From: Ophioceras dolichostomum
Lineage: Eukaryota; Ascomycota; Sordariomycetes; Magnaporthales; Ophioceraceae
NCBI GenBank assembly: GCA_003049485.1
Contig: PYST01000258.1
Span: 2,780 to 56,857 of the forward strand
DNA: 54,078 nucleotides
Direction of reading: 5' to 3'
This document shows positions 12,773 to 25,000 of this stretch, in pieces. Made by a program: the position numbers and the translations under genes. A model generated the notes under the pieces. That model had not been told where the DNA came from, ran no database searches, and saw only the letters and a list, made by a program, of their open reading frames with translations. Within the stretch, counting starts at the first letter, position 1. Every line of letters starts with the position of its first letter.

Positions 12773-13703
12773 TCATGTCCTAGCAGTAGGGTTCCACTTG
12801 TTCCTGCTCCTCTTCTCCCTCTCGGTTTCAGGGCCGTAAATCCCCGCGGAGCTGATGGGCGCGGGCACGAACATGCCCGCAGCGGGGATGTGGACCGAGC
12901 GAGTCGACGCGTTGGGCCCGCCTCCTCCCACGGCTGGGGTCATCACGCTGGCGCGGCTGCCGGCGGCGGCCGCGTTCCGCGAGGCGGCGAGCCCGCTCAT
13001 GCGCTTGCCGAGCGCGTACTGCCTGTCTTTGCGGCGGAGGTAGCGGCGGCGCCAGAGGCAGGCGCCGACCCAGATGCCGACGATGGCGACGACCATTATT
13101 ACGAGGAAGACGACCCATTGCCAGTGTGTTGAGATCCTGTTTTGGAGAGGGGAGGGGCGCTTGGTTAGTAGGAGGGGATGGGGAGAGAGGAGGCGAGGCG
13201 AGCAACCGGAGAGCGAAGGGGGCTGGTAGGTAGTTGGGATATCGGGGAATCGGGGGGAAAGAGGGGAGGGAACGGGATGGAGGGAGGGTGTTTCATCTGT
13301 CCGCGCAACACGTACCAATCACCACCACTAGTGTCCGATGCAATAGGATTCACCACCTTCGTGTTCGTAGGCGAGCTAGTACCGCCAGTGCCCCCCTGCG
13401 TCGTGCTCGGAGCGGGAGCGGCCTCGTTGGCCGGTAAGCCGGTGAAGGTCGCCGGGTTCGCGCAGAAGTTCGTGAACCAGTCCCTGATCCCGCTGAGGCC
13501 GGCCGCGTCGCACTGGCCGTCGCAGACGCCCGTCGACGCGGTGCTGAAGGCGATAACTTTCGAGTGCGAGCAGAAGCAGGCCGCGTACACCGAGGGCGCC
13601 GCCGTCGGCACGACCGTCGGCACGCAGCCGCCGTTGGCGTCGTAGAGGGGGCCGCATGATGTCGCGCAGGCGGGGAGGGTTGCGAAGGGGACGAGTGTTG
13701 TTT
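12773..13703 (-). CDS. CFEM-like single-pass membrane protein (5' exon unresolved)
   Basis: Two coding exons are clear: 13703-13316 and 13136-12773, joined through GTACGTG and AAAACAG with phase kept (GGDW then ISTHWQ). The ectodomain starts TTLVPFATLPACATSCGPLY and carries about eight cysteines including ACFCSH, CDGQCD and NFCANP, the pattern of fungal CFEM-like cysteine-rich surface domains. It is followed by a Thr/Ser/Gly linker, one hydrophobic helix (VVFLVIMVVAIVGIWVGACL), and a basic cytoplasmic tail starting RRRYLRRKDR. The acceptor CAG at 13704-13706 shows that an upstream exon with the signal peptide must exist; I could not place it confidently. A start ATG directly followed by GTAAGT lies at 13987. 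Inference: a plasma-membrane or cell-surface protein, possibly a sensor or adhesin-like receptor; the ligand is unknown. Confidence 0.75.
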
Positions 13704-16700
13704 CTGGAAACAGAGAGAGAAGGGTGGAGTCAGTCAGTGGTGATCTTTGCTTTGGATGTGGCTTTGGCTCTAAGGAGTTCCCGGATCGGGTGCTATCTTT
13801 CGGTCTAAGTCCTCTTTTTGCGTCCTCCTCCTGACAGGCTCGACGGTACGAGCTGCGGGAGCGGCCGCCAGCCATCCATGTTTCCCGGTGTCGGGCATGG
13901 AGGCGAATTGCGGGGGAAGAAGAAGAGGCGAAGAGAGGACAGTGCTCGTATCGCGTGGTCCAACCGGCAAGGAGGAAACTTACCCATCTTTGCGTCTGGG
14001 AATCAGCACTCAATCGGCTGCTCGGTGTTTAGGTCTAGGGGGTATATAACGGTCGAAGACGTCGCCGCGCGCGGCGCGAGTTCGATCGATTAGAGCAGGG
14101 TCGCTTCGACGGATTGACGGCGAGTCGATCGGTCGTCGATGGTGCGATTGCGTCGAGGTCGTCGTCGGCGGATGGTGAATTGCACCTCGGAGGAATCGGG
14201 TTCGTGTCTGACCTCCTTTTTTTTCTGCCAATCTCCGACACAAGCAGTGTCTGTTCCTTCTCTTGACGACACTTCCGTGAATCGCGCGAGCGACCTACAG
14301 AGCGGTCAGGATGACAAGTCTCCAATCCTTTCCTCTGTCTTTTCTCTTTCCTCCTCCTCTTTGGTCGTCCGGCGTCGAATGATGTGTTGGGCCGGGTGGA
14401 TGTGGTCTTGACCGATCTCTCTCTCCTCTCCTCCCCAATTGCTAACCCGGAAAACCAACTCCTAGATCTCCTGCAATGCAGAGCCCCCTTTTCCTTTCCC
14501 TTCCGTTCGATCGGTCGAATTACGTGCGTGTGCGTTTCCACGGTCTGTTCGAGACGTGAGGGTTGGAAGAAGGCAATCCGAAGGACCGAAATAACGGTCG
14601 CGACAGCAGGTCGTGCAGATGAGTCCGTCTCAGGATCGTCGATCTTTTTTTGCTTGCCAGCACCAACAAAGCGAATGGCTCTTCAGCTCGCACGCACGGT
14701 GTTGTTTTTTCCGTCCGGTCTGCTTTTTTTTTCGTCGTCTGGTATGTCCTTTTACTGCGCTAACGTGGGCGGTGAAACCAGTAAAGGCTGGGCACAATTA
14801 AAGCGGGTGTATATAAAATAGAAGGACAAAAAAAGAAAGATGTTAACGAGCGTGTGGTTCCCTCTCGCTTCTTGCGTCGTCGATGATGTCGTCGAGCTTG
14901 CTTGTCGCCGTCGTGTTGTTCCGATCGAATGTCGTGCGGTATAGTGTATGTACGCGCGTGTACGCAGGTACGCAATGAGCGGGAACGCGGGCGCACGGGA
15001 GGGGAAAGGGTTGAGAGGGAGGGATGGACACACGACGGAACACGGAATGGGGGAACTACGAAAGGGGTCTCGTGCAATGGTGGTATTTTTTTTCTTACTG
15101 GAACTTAACACAGGGAACGAAGAAGAAGGATGACTGGCTGCGCTGTGGAATGATGGATGGCGGAATCGATCAATGGAAATTAGCCTCTGCACCACAGTCG
15201 CAATGGTGGAGTACCACCCAGAGAAAGCACGAGGTTCTCTGACCCTTCCAGACTGTGACGTTGCGCGAGGAGTAAAAAAGACACCGAGGTACGGAGAGAC
15301 AGCGCATTGAACAGCATGGCACTAAGGTACCGCCAACTCCAAGGCTTGAACCAAACGGGAAGACTTCGTGTTCGAAGGGGACGCTTCGGCCAATTCTTCT
15401 CGTGCTGTTGCCTTCTTCACCCTTGTCGTCCAACAACCGAATAACAAGCACCCGACCTGGTTGCTTCTTCCTTTCGCCGTTTTCGCCGGCCAGCACATGC
15501 CGCACAGAATACAACAGAATATCGACAGCCAACAACAAAAAACACACCTGCAAACGAGACCCGTGTGGCTCATCCATCCAGCTGGTTGCTGCGGCGAGGG
15601 AGGGGGATTTGGGATTGTGCGGCCGATCCGGCACGCCTTCCCATCCCCACCCACATGCACCTGACAGCTGAGTCCACTGGAGAAATCTGGTTGGGTTTGC
15701 AGCACCTGCAGTCAGCCACGAAAAGCTGCAGGCGATCGCTTGTAGAGATGGTGTGTGGTCACTGGCCGGAAGGACGCCCGCCTGAGACCGATCTTTTCGG
15801 TCGGCGAACTTGTCTCAGCCATTTTTACCTCTCATGTTTCTCGACATTCGTCGAAACTCTTCTATTGACGACGTGATCCCTTCTCTTCTCATTTCGTGTC
15901 CCCGCGTTTCTCGCCGTTCCAGGGGCGTGCCGGGGAATGCCAAACTCAATCCGAATATCCTTAATATTCGGAACATAACGGCGGGCTCTTTCAACTGTCA
16001 TCCATTCCATTTCTCGTGTTCATTTGCGACCCCCGCCAGGGCCCCAGCGCCCAGACTTTTTGCCGCAGTGCTGTTTTGTTAAAGACCATAAGCGCTGACC
16101 TGCCGTGTGGACCCCTGCGACGCTTAACAGAACGTCAGTGAGATTTTCCTTCTCTGCCCCTAGATTCCATCTGACCCCATCAGCCGTGGCTGAGAAGGGG
16201 AGGGGGAAAGATTGGCGAATGCTTGGGCAGAACAGAGAGGCGCCAAGCGGCGCTACACACACGGATCTTGCAGTTCATTTGACGTCATGCAAGAGAAAGT
16301 GCAACTTTCCCACAGCATGATCTGTCACCCCCGCGAAAGTGTAGATGTCGTCCGGTTTCCATATGCAACAGATTCTGACAGATGGAGAGGTGAAAGCAAT
16401 GAAATGCATCGATTTGTTAATTGTAATGGCGTTCGTGGAGCACTGGTCGGACAGCGTTCTTCCGACCCCAAAACACGCTGGAAACGGTCTCCTGTTCGGC
16501 GATCCACAGACCTGGAAAAATACGGCATCATCCCCTAACCCTGGCTCCGCGGATGATCCGGCTGGTCCGTGCTTGGTTGGATGAGTCTGCACCACGTGAT
16601 CCCTCCCGTGGAAGCCTTATCCGAGCTGATAACGAAAACGGACAGAAACGTGAAAGGAAAACCACTTGAACTCGGCACAACCTCCTCCCATCACACATTG

Positions 16701-16706
16701 CCCTGG
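13704..16706. other. Intergenic region with no supported gene
   Basis: About 3 kb between the CFEM-like gene and the 3' end of the next minus-strand gene. It must hold the missing 5' exon and promoter of the CFEM-like gene. Both strands have T- or A-rich runs (14215-14225, 14640-14735, 15087-15095). A minus frame at 15170-15634 has a hydrophobic stretch but no recognisable family, and I do not call it a gene. Confidence 0.45.
13980..14046 (-). promoter_or_regulatory. Candidate TATA box and micro-exon start for the CFEM-like gene
   Basis: On the minus strand a TATATACC motif (plus-strand 14041-14047) is followed about 55 bases later by an ATG at 13987-13985, one further base and then a strong GTAAGT donor. 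This could be a four-base first coding exon of the CFEM-like gene, but joining it directly to the exon at 13703 would leave no signal peptide, so at least one more exon would be needed. Weak evidence. Confidence 0.25.
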
Positions 16707-18460
16707 TCAGAAGCCGTCATCAGGGTCAGGGTAGTCGCAACGACCACAGTATCCGCAGTGCTCTGCAGAGCACGCCGTGAAATCCTTCGTTCCCTCATCG
16801 TCATCGTAGTCGAAACTGCGCTCCGCGAATCTATCCCAGTCGTCGTAGTCATAATCGTCATCGTCGTCGGCCTCCTCATCGCTCTTCTTCGTAACTTGCT
16901 GCTCATCGTCCGTATCCTCCTCGGCCCCGCCACGATCGGTGGCTGCTCCCGTCCACTGAGCCGCAACCGCCGCAGAGAGCGCGTCGCCCGCGTCAGCAAG
17001 CTGCTCGTGGACTTCGAGAGCCCCGGCCTTGGACTGGCGGAGCTCCAGCTTGCTGTCCGGCCGGGCGCGCACCGTGTCCCGGATGAGGCTGATGACTGCC
17101 GCGAGCTTGGAAAGGAGGTCCGTGTTCTCGGCTTCCCACCTGTGGTGGGGATCGGTGCGTTAGCATCTCGCATCTTCCTACCATACGTGTTGGGAACATC
17201 AAGTGACGTGCTAGACGGGGTCAAATAGGGTGGGGCGAGGGTTTGTGGTTTCTTTTTGTCTTTGTCTGTTGCTACTCACTCCTTGATCTTGTCACCGATG
17301 TCCATAATGCGGATGTCGGTGAAGCTGCCACGCTCGTGGTAGGCGAGGATGAACTTGGGTAGTTGTCGAATCCAGAGACGGTGGAGCTCCTGGTCCAGCG
17401 TGTCCACGAGCTTCTTCTTCGCGCTGCGCGTCTTGATGTCGAAGACCTGGCTTTGGTCTACGAGTTCGCCGGCCGCTTTGGTTTGCAGCTCTGTATTAGC
17501 TGGGCCAGAGTCTACGGCGGGCGTGAGCTTGAAGCCGCCGAGAGACTCGAGGGCTTCGTCGAGTGCCGCGGAAGAACTGCCGGCAGCTGACGTCGAGGCG
17601 GTGGCGGAAGCACGAGACCCGGAGCTGTGGTCCGCTAGATCCGGGATGTACCCGTCCGCCTCGAAGCGAACGAGGAAGCTCATTCTGCCGAATCGGTAGC
17701 GCAGCACTCGCTGGTGCGAAGAGGAGCCTTTGACGTCCGCGTCCCAGGTAGTGTAGTGCTCCGGGAACGAGTGGCCGTATCCCTGGATGTCGGGGAACTC
17801 CTCGGTGGGTGAGTTCTCCCGGCGGATGAGGAAGACGGTGTCGCCGACAACCTCGACCAGCATCCGGAAAGTCTTGTCGTCGCCGCGCACGAAGCGTAGA
17901 AGGTTGCCGAGGGTGCTGCCGCACGCGACGATGTCGATGTTCTTGGAGCTGATTTCAGGCGCTGTGGCCAGTGTCGCGACGATGCCGGGCTCCATGGGGT
18001 GCTTGGGGTACTGGGCGGCGTTCCTATCCCGGTAGTACTTGGTCGTGACCTTGGCCACGGGCTTGTTGCCGATGTAGCCGTTGTCGTCGCGGAGCACCTT
18101 GGGCTCCGCGAGCGGAGTCCATCGCGGGGGTCGGCCTGGTGTCGGAGACGGGCCGCTAGGTTAGCTTGTCATAAGATCATCGCTGGACTACAGTTTCCTT
18201 GCCTTCGCCCATGACAAACGGGCGAGCTTCCACGTACCCGGGACGAGGATCGTGGACTTCTGTCCGCGGAGCCAGTTGTAGGACGAGATGAGCGAAACGT
18301 CCGAGATGGACGCATCGTCTCGAAGTTTCTCGGCCTCGTTGGAGAGGTCTTGGCTCGTCAGCTCACGAATCAACTTCCCCAGCGGTGGCGGCGGGACGCT
18401 GGGCTGCTGAGGCATCTGCCACGACGGCGGTTGCCACGATGACTGATACGGGCGGTACAT
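16707..18460 (-). CDS. Conserved fungal protein of unknown function with acidic C-terminus
   Basis: Three exons, 18460-18238, 18135-17280 and 17139-16707, total 504 codons with phases kept at both junctions (VPG/RPPRW and KIKE/WEAEN). The N-terminus is proline/glutamine-rich, followed by SDVSLISSYNWLRG, then a core with GSTLGNLLRFVRGDDKTFRM, IQGYGHSFPEHYTTWD and VLRYRFGRMSFLVRFEADGY, and a helical region ending in an acidic tail (TDDEQQ through DDDDDYDYDDWD) with a final cysteine cluster EHCGYCGRCDY. This is a widespread fungal family; some database entries label relatives geranylgeranyl pyrophosphate synthetase, but I see no prenyl synthase DDxxD-type active site, so that name should not be trusted. 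The region VLRDDNGY..KPVAKVTTKYY leads into the core. It is divergent from the helicase gene, sharing a 598-base promoter. Function unknown. Confidence 0.85.
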
Positions 18461-19058
18461 TTGTCGCCTCGGATGAGGATGGGCAGTGGTGTCCGGTTAG
18501 AGAACGGCAAGGAATGGTGTTCTGCTGGTTGAGTGTCGAGCGATTGTTTGATGATCTGCAACATTGTCCCTCTTTCTTTCCTGGGAGGGAGGGAAGTCCG
18601 CCGCCGAGAGGTAGGTTTTGGGAGGCCTGGTCCTGCTCTTCCGTTTGCTGTTGGTTGGAACGGCTCGTTTTGTGGGCTGCTGCCTGAGCCCGGCGATGAT
18701 TCGCCGGGTAGCTACAGCTGTGCGTTGTCGGCGGTGGGACTCCCGCAGCCTTCCGTGTCCAACACGGATTGCATCCGACCGATGCCCCGTCCAATCATTC
18801 TGCTCCGCCGGACGATATTCACTACCAATATTTCGCATGCACGAAGCTGCGCGATTGCGTGGACGCGTTTCTCCTTAACGTATGTTGGCTCTCCCGGCTC
18901 GATTCTCAGCCAAAATCGGATCTCGTCATCTCTGTCCTCTCGCTAGCCTAGTGCAACTTTGTGCGCCCATCATCGAACTTGATCTTTTTTTCTACCGCAG
19001 CGGATAACTTCGTGGCCTTTGTCCTCGCGTCCTTCGCACTCGTCAAACTCGAGCCACG
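18461..19058. promoter_or_regulatory. Shared divergent promoter
   Basis: The 598 bases between two divergently oriented start codons (18460 minus and 19059 plus) must hold both promoters and leaders. There is no clear TATA box; pyrimidine-rich patches occur on both sides, for example TCTTTCTTTCCTGGG and the T-rich run near 18984-18992. A shared promoter allows co-regulation, but the sequence does not prove it. Confidence 0.5.
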
Positions 19059-22000
19059 ATGGCGGATCCGTCCGCCCGTTCGAAGAAGCTGCTAGGGCGC
19101 TTCAAGGATGTGCTAAAGGGCCAGTCCAAGATTCTCTCAAGCAAGGATGCGCAGCTGTTCATCGAAGCCATCTGCACGCAGCAGTCCCCTAGCGTCTGCG
19201 TTGAGAATCTAATCGCAAGCACCCACGGTCTTGAAGCCGTTCGAGCATGCGTTCGTGTCGACGTTTCCCTCGCATTTATGCAGTCACATACCCTACTTCT
19301 TATCAAGTTCCTCTCCGACCCGTCCGTCAAAGCCTTAGTGGATGGGAATTTCTTATGGCAGCTCCTCGAGGCCATCATCTGCCCTCGCACGCTGTGGGGA
19401 CCACTCCTGAAGGCGTTCATGGACAACCAGCTGGAAGAGACAAGCCTCCAGCCGTTCGCGTGGCTCTGTCACGAACTCGCCTCAAGCTCTCAAGGGTCGG
19501 ATTGCGAGTTCCTTCTGGACGTCCAAGAGGCCATGGCTCAAGGAGGCCTTCTCAAGGCAACGGCCCGCGAGACTCTTGATATGGCATACAAAATCCAGCG
19601 CGTCCTCGACATCAAAGCGTCTCCTACATCGACAGGCAGCTTGATAGGTAGCTCGACACATGCTCCCGGGGGCCGCCATGACAACGATTTCGCCGACTTC
19701 CGCCTGATCTCGGTCTACCCAACTGCAGACCAGCTGCTGTCCACAGCAACCTCGTTCTACCGTTGGGCCGAGGACGTGTTTGATGTCGAAGTTGGTGCCC
19801 GAACGGCAATCCACTTCGACAACCAATTTCGTCTTCTCCAAGAGGCCATGATCGGCTTGATCCGGCCTGAACTGCATGTCGCCGTGGGCAGGCGCAAGGG
19901 GAAGAGGTCGGCCCAAGTCCTGGGCAAGCTCTTCCCAAGAGACATATATCTCGGCGAGGACTACGACCAACGTAGCGTCCGCGGCAAGAAATGCTCCATT
20001 GCACTGAGCTGTGAAGATAGCTTGTGGGAGCTCTGCAGGCACAAGGGCGCGAAACAACGCAGCCAGTTCCTCAAGGACAATAGCTACTATCTGAAGCACC
20101 AGTCCTTTGGAGCTCTGTACAGGGGCAACAATGTCTGCGGCTTTGCATTCATCGAGCGCGATGTTGATCTCCTAAAACTCGATCCTCCGGTCGTGTGCCT
20201 GCAGTTCACCGACCCACGGGCGCTGCGGGAGGCGTTGATGGCGCTCAGATGTCCCGGGGAACTACGATTCATCCTGGTGGACACTCCGGTCTTCGCCTAC
20301 GAGCCTATCCTGAAAGTTTTGCAGTCCATGACCTGCCTCGCACTCAGCGATATCCTTATGGATCCCGTCTCCTGGTCCAAGGCCACTGACGACTTCCAGC
20401 CCTCCCCGAACATCACTCGGTTCATCGAGAAGATTCGCGAAACAGCTGACCATGACGGCGCCACCTCCCTCGAAGGGGGGTCCCGTGTCGACCGCTCTCA
20501 GCGAGATGCTCTGATCAGTGCTCTTAGCCAGAGAGTCAGCCTTATCCAGGGTCCTCCAGGCATGTAATTACCCTCCAGACAAGACTACGGCGCCAGCAGC
20601 TGACACTCAGCGTGCAGGAACGGGCAAGAGTTTCACAGGGTCGCAAGCAATCCGCATCCTGCACCGCCTGTCGGACCTTCGCATCTTGGTGATCAGTTAT
20701 ACCAACCATGCCCTTGATCAATCTCTTGAGAATTACTTGCGCCTTCACATTCCCGCGGGCGACATGGTGCGACTGGGCTCCAAGTTCACTCCGCAGACGC
20801 AGCCGCTGCTCCTCAAGTTTCAGGAGTTGAAGAAAGGGGGATCGAGAGCTTTCATTCCGAACCGGGACAAGCTGAAGCGCGATCGCTTGTCGCTGGCACA
20901 TAAGCTACAGTCGGCCTTCGCCAGCTACGCGTCGGAGCCCACCTTCCCTGAGATATCCCAGTTCCTGGAATTTTCGCAGGGCTACGGCCACTTTCTTGGT
21001 GCCTTTCAGGTTCCGTCCGACGAGCGAAGCTGGAGCCGCGTCGGTTGGAAGGGACGTCCCCCGAGACCCGACTACCTCTTCTCCCGCTGGAGAAGCGGAG
21101 GCCGCGCTGGTCCCTTCTTCAAGCAGATGTCGAAGAGATGCCGGGAGGTTTGGGCCATGGAGGAGCATGAGCGGCGGGAGCATCTTCTGAAGTGGACGGA
21201 AGACATCACGGCGGAACGTGTACAGGGCGTAGTTGAAATGGCCCAACTATGCGATGCAAAGCAGGAGGAATTGGACGACCTTTACAACGAGAGCACCATC
21301 GAGATGCTTCGCTCGAAGAGGATCATTGGCTGCACGAGCACGGCGGCCGCGATGCAAATGAAGCTGCTACGCGCTGCCGAGCCCGACGTTGTCCTCGTTG
21401 AAGAGGCCGGCGAGATCATGGAGAGCCATGTACTCACCGCACTTGCCCCGTCGGTCAAGCAGCTCGTTCTTATCGGCGACCACAAGCAGCTGCGCCCCAA
21501 GCTGAAGTACTACCCCCTCTCGGTGGAGAAAGGCGACGGCTTTGACCTCAACCGGTCTTTATTCGAGCGGCTGATCCTGCAGGGCTATCCGCACACCACC
21601 TTGTGCAAACAACACCGGATGCACCCAGAGCTATCTATGTTCCCCCGAGCCTTCACCTACCCCGACCTGGTCGATGGGCCCAAGACAAGCACCCTCCCTG
21701 CCATTGATGGCCTTCGCGACCGGATGATCTTCCTCAACCACGAGTACCACGAGACCGAGGACACCAGCGTGTTGGATCGACGGGATTCCAGGAGTCATGG
21801 CAAGCAAGAAGAACGACTTCGAAGCTGGAATGGTGCTGAGAGTGGTCCGCTACCTGGCCCAGCAAGGGTACGGCACAGACCAGATCGTCGTGTTGACGCC
21901 ATACCTCGGCCAGCTCCGTCTCTTGATGGAGAAGTTGAGGAACGAAACGGACCCGATACTCAACGATCTCGACTCCTCCGAGCTACTTCGGGCGGGCTTG

Positions 22001-25000
22001 TTGACAGTTGCGGCATCCAAGGTCAACAAAAAGCCTATCCGCATCTCAACCATAGGTAAGCAAATAAGTTACAGGACTGCCAATTCTGGTCATCATCTCC
22101 ACTCCAACAACACGACCTCTCTCGGCCGGATGACTGACTGATTAAAACAGACAATTACCAAGGAGAAGAGAGCGATATCGTGATCGCTTCGCTTGCACGC
22201 GGCAACGATACGGGCCAAATCGGTTTCATGTACGCCCCTGAGCGGCTGAACGTCCTCATCACCCGCGCTAGGTGCTGCCTAATCATGATCGGGAACATGG
22301 ACACATTCATGGGCAGCAAGGAGGGGAAGGCGACATGGGTTCCATACTTCGAACTTTTAAAAGAGCGCGGCCATCTGTACGACGGACTCCCTGTCAAATG
22401 CATGCGCTACCCCGCCGTATGTGCTGATGTCAAGGTGAAGGTTGATTTTGACAGGTTCTGTCCTGATGGTGGCTGTGCAGAACCTTGGTACGATCCCCAT
22501 TCACATTCACCTCTGCATCCGCGCTCGTTCTTCTCCCTCGGCAAACGTCGACTAACTCTAGCGTAGCGACCAACCTCTGCCATGTGGCGTGCACAGGTGC
22601 CAGCGGCGCTGCCATCGCGTCCTCGATCATTCTCAGATCGACTGCACAGAGCTTGTTCAGGTCACCTGTTCCAGGCAACACGCGCTTCAAGTTTTGTGCA
22701 GCGAGCAGAACCTAGGATGCGCGAGCTGCTACGAGGAGGACAAAGAGATCGAGAGGCGGGCCAAGAGAAATCTCGAGCTAGAGCGGAAGAGACTCGCACG
22801 GCAGGAAGCTTATCGCCAAGAGCTGCAGCATACTCGCGACGAGATCGACCACGAGCGACGTTTGATGAAGGACATGGACGATGTCGAGCAGGAGAAGAAA
22901 ACACTCCAGCAAGAGAAAGACAGCCTCAAGACTGCGAAGGAAGCGGTCGCGCGGAACACAGCTTTGAAGAAGGCGCAGGAGGCCCGGACACAGGCGGGGA
23001 AACAGCAGCTCGCTGCTTCAAACAGCATCGCGTCAACTAAGGACGTCCCAGGCGTACCCAGCAACGCACGCGATGACTGGGAAAGGATGAAGGCGCACCA
23101 CGGTGCCCAGAGCCAGTGCATTGACGAGCTGATGGACATGATCGGCCTCGAACAAGTCAAGGAGACCTTCCTGGTTACCAAAGACACCATCGATACCATG
23201 CTTCGTCGGAATGGATCACCCGCGACGCAGCGATATGGAGCGACCCTGCTTGGGAATCCCGGGACAGGTAGGATTGCACTGCTTCCACTCCGGTCTTCTT
23301 TTACGTAATGATGCAATGTCTCTAACGCTTCCCCTCCAAATATCACAGGCAACACGACTGTGGCTAGGCTCTATGCGAGGTTCCTGGCATCGATCGGTGC
23401 TATCGCGGGCTCGGAATTTGAGGAGACGACTGGCTCTAAGTTGGCGACCATGGGAGTGCAAGGGTGCCAGGCGATGGTGGAGAAGATGTTGAAAGCCGAT
23501 GGCGGCGTCATCTTCATCGACGAGGCCTACCAGCTCACATCAGGAAACAACCCCGGCGGCGGAGCGGTCCTCGACTACTTACTCGCCGAGGTCGAGAACC
23601 TCACCGGTAAGATCGTCTTCGTGCTCGCCGGCTACAACAAACAGATGGAAACCTTCTTTTCGCACAACCCCAGTCTGCCGAGCCGCTTCCCCCACGAGAT
23701 GAAGTTCGAGGACTACAACGACGAAGAGCTGCTCCATATCTTCGGACTCAAGCTGCGCAAGGAATACGGTGCAGCCATCAAGTGCGAGGGTGGTGTCGAT
23801 GGGCTGCACTGTCGCATCGTCGCACGACGTATCGGCCGAGGACGAGGCAAAGAAGGATTCGGGAACGCACGCACCGGGGAGAACGCCCTTCACAAGATCA
23901 TGCGGCGCCAAGCCGCCCGGATCAGCCGTCAGCGTCGGCGGCCGGGCAACAAGTCTGTACCCGACGATTTCCTCGTCACGAAGGAGGATCTGATCGGCCC
24001 TGAGCCTGCCAATGCACTCGCCAAGTCTGTCGGCTGGAGGAATCTGCAGAAGCTCCACGGGCTCGCAGCGGTTAAGGAGTCGGTCCGGTCGCTCGTCAAT
24101 ACCGCTCAGCAGAATTACCAGCGCGAGCTGGCCGAGCAGCCCCCCATCGAGTATTCGCTAAACAAGGTCTTCCTAGGCAACCCTGGCACGGGGAAGACCA
24201 CAGTGGCCAAATATTATGGCCAGATTCTCGTTGACCTCGGTCTGTTGTCGAAGGGAGAAGGTAAGTCATGTCATCATCACATCAAGGTCCATGATATATC
24301 TACCGTGGGAAAGCTACTAACGCGCGTAAACAGTTGTCACCAAGAATCCATCTGACTTTGTTGGGTCAGCCCTGGGTCAATCTGAGGAGAAAACCAAGGG
24401 CATCCTTGCAGCTAATGTCGGCAAGGTGCTCGTAATTGACGAGGCTTACGGCCTCAACGGAGGTGGCGGCACCCAAGGCTCGACCGCAGATCCGTACAAG
24501 ACGGCCGTCGTGGATACCATCGTAGCCGAAGTGCAGAGCGTTCCAGGCGACGACCGATGCGTGCTCCTACTCGGCTATCGGGACCAGATGGAGTCCATGT
24601 TCCAGAATGTCAATCCGGGACTGAGCCGGCGGTTTCCCCTCAGCACCGCCTTTACGTTCGAGGACTTCACCGACGACGAGCTCAAAAAGATCCTTGACCT
24701 GAAGCTTAATAAACAGGAGATTCAAGCGACGCCTGAGGCCAAGAAGGTAGCCCTCGAGATGCTTGGCCGCGCTCGGAACCGTCCAAACTTCGGTAACGCC
24801 AGCGAGATCGAGAACATCCTGGACGCGGCCAAGGCGCGGCACCGAACGCGACTAGATAAGAAGGAAACCACATCTCTTGACGTCCTCGAGCCGCGGGACT
24901 TCGACGAGAACTTCGACCGTGCCGAACGCTCAGACACCAACCTCAAGATGCTCTTCGCCGGCACGGTTGGTTGCGAGGACATCGTCGCCAAGCTCGAGGG

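Noticed and set aside
16707..18460. Geranylgeranyl pyrophosphate synthase identity for the 503-residue protein
   Set aside because: The label circulates for relatives, but the translation has no prenyl synthase fold motifs; the Asp-rich tail is low complexity, not a DDxxD active site.
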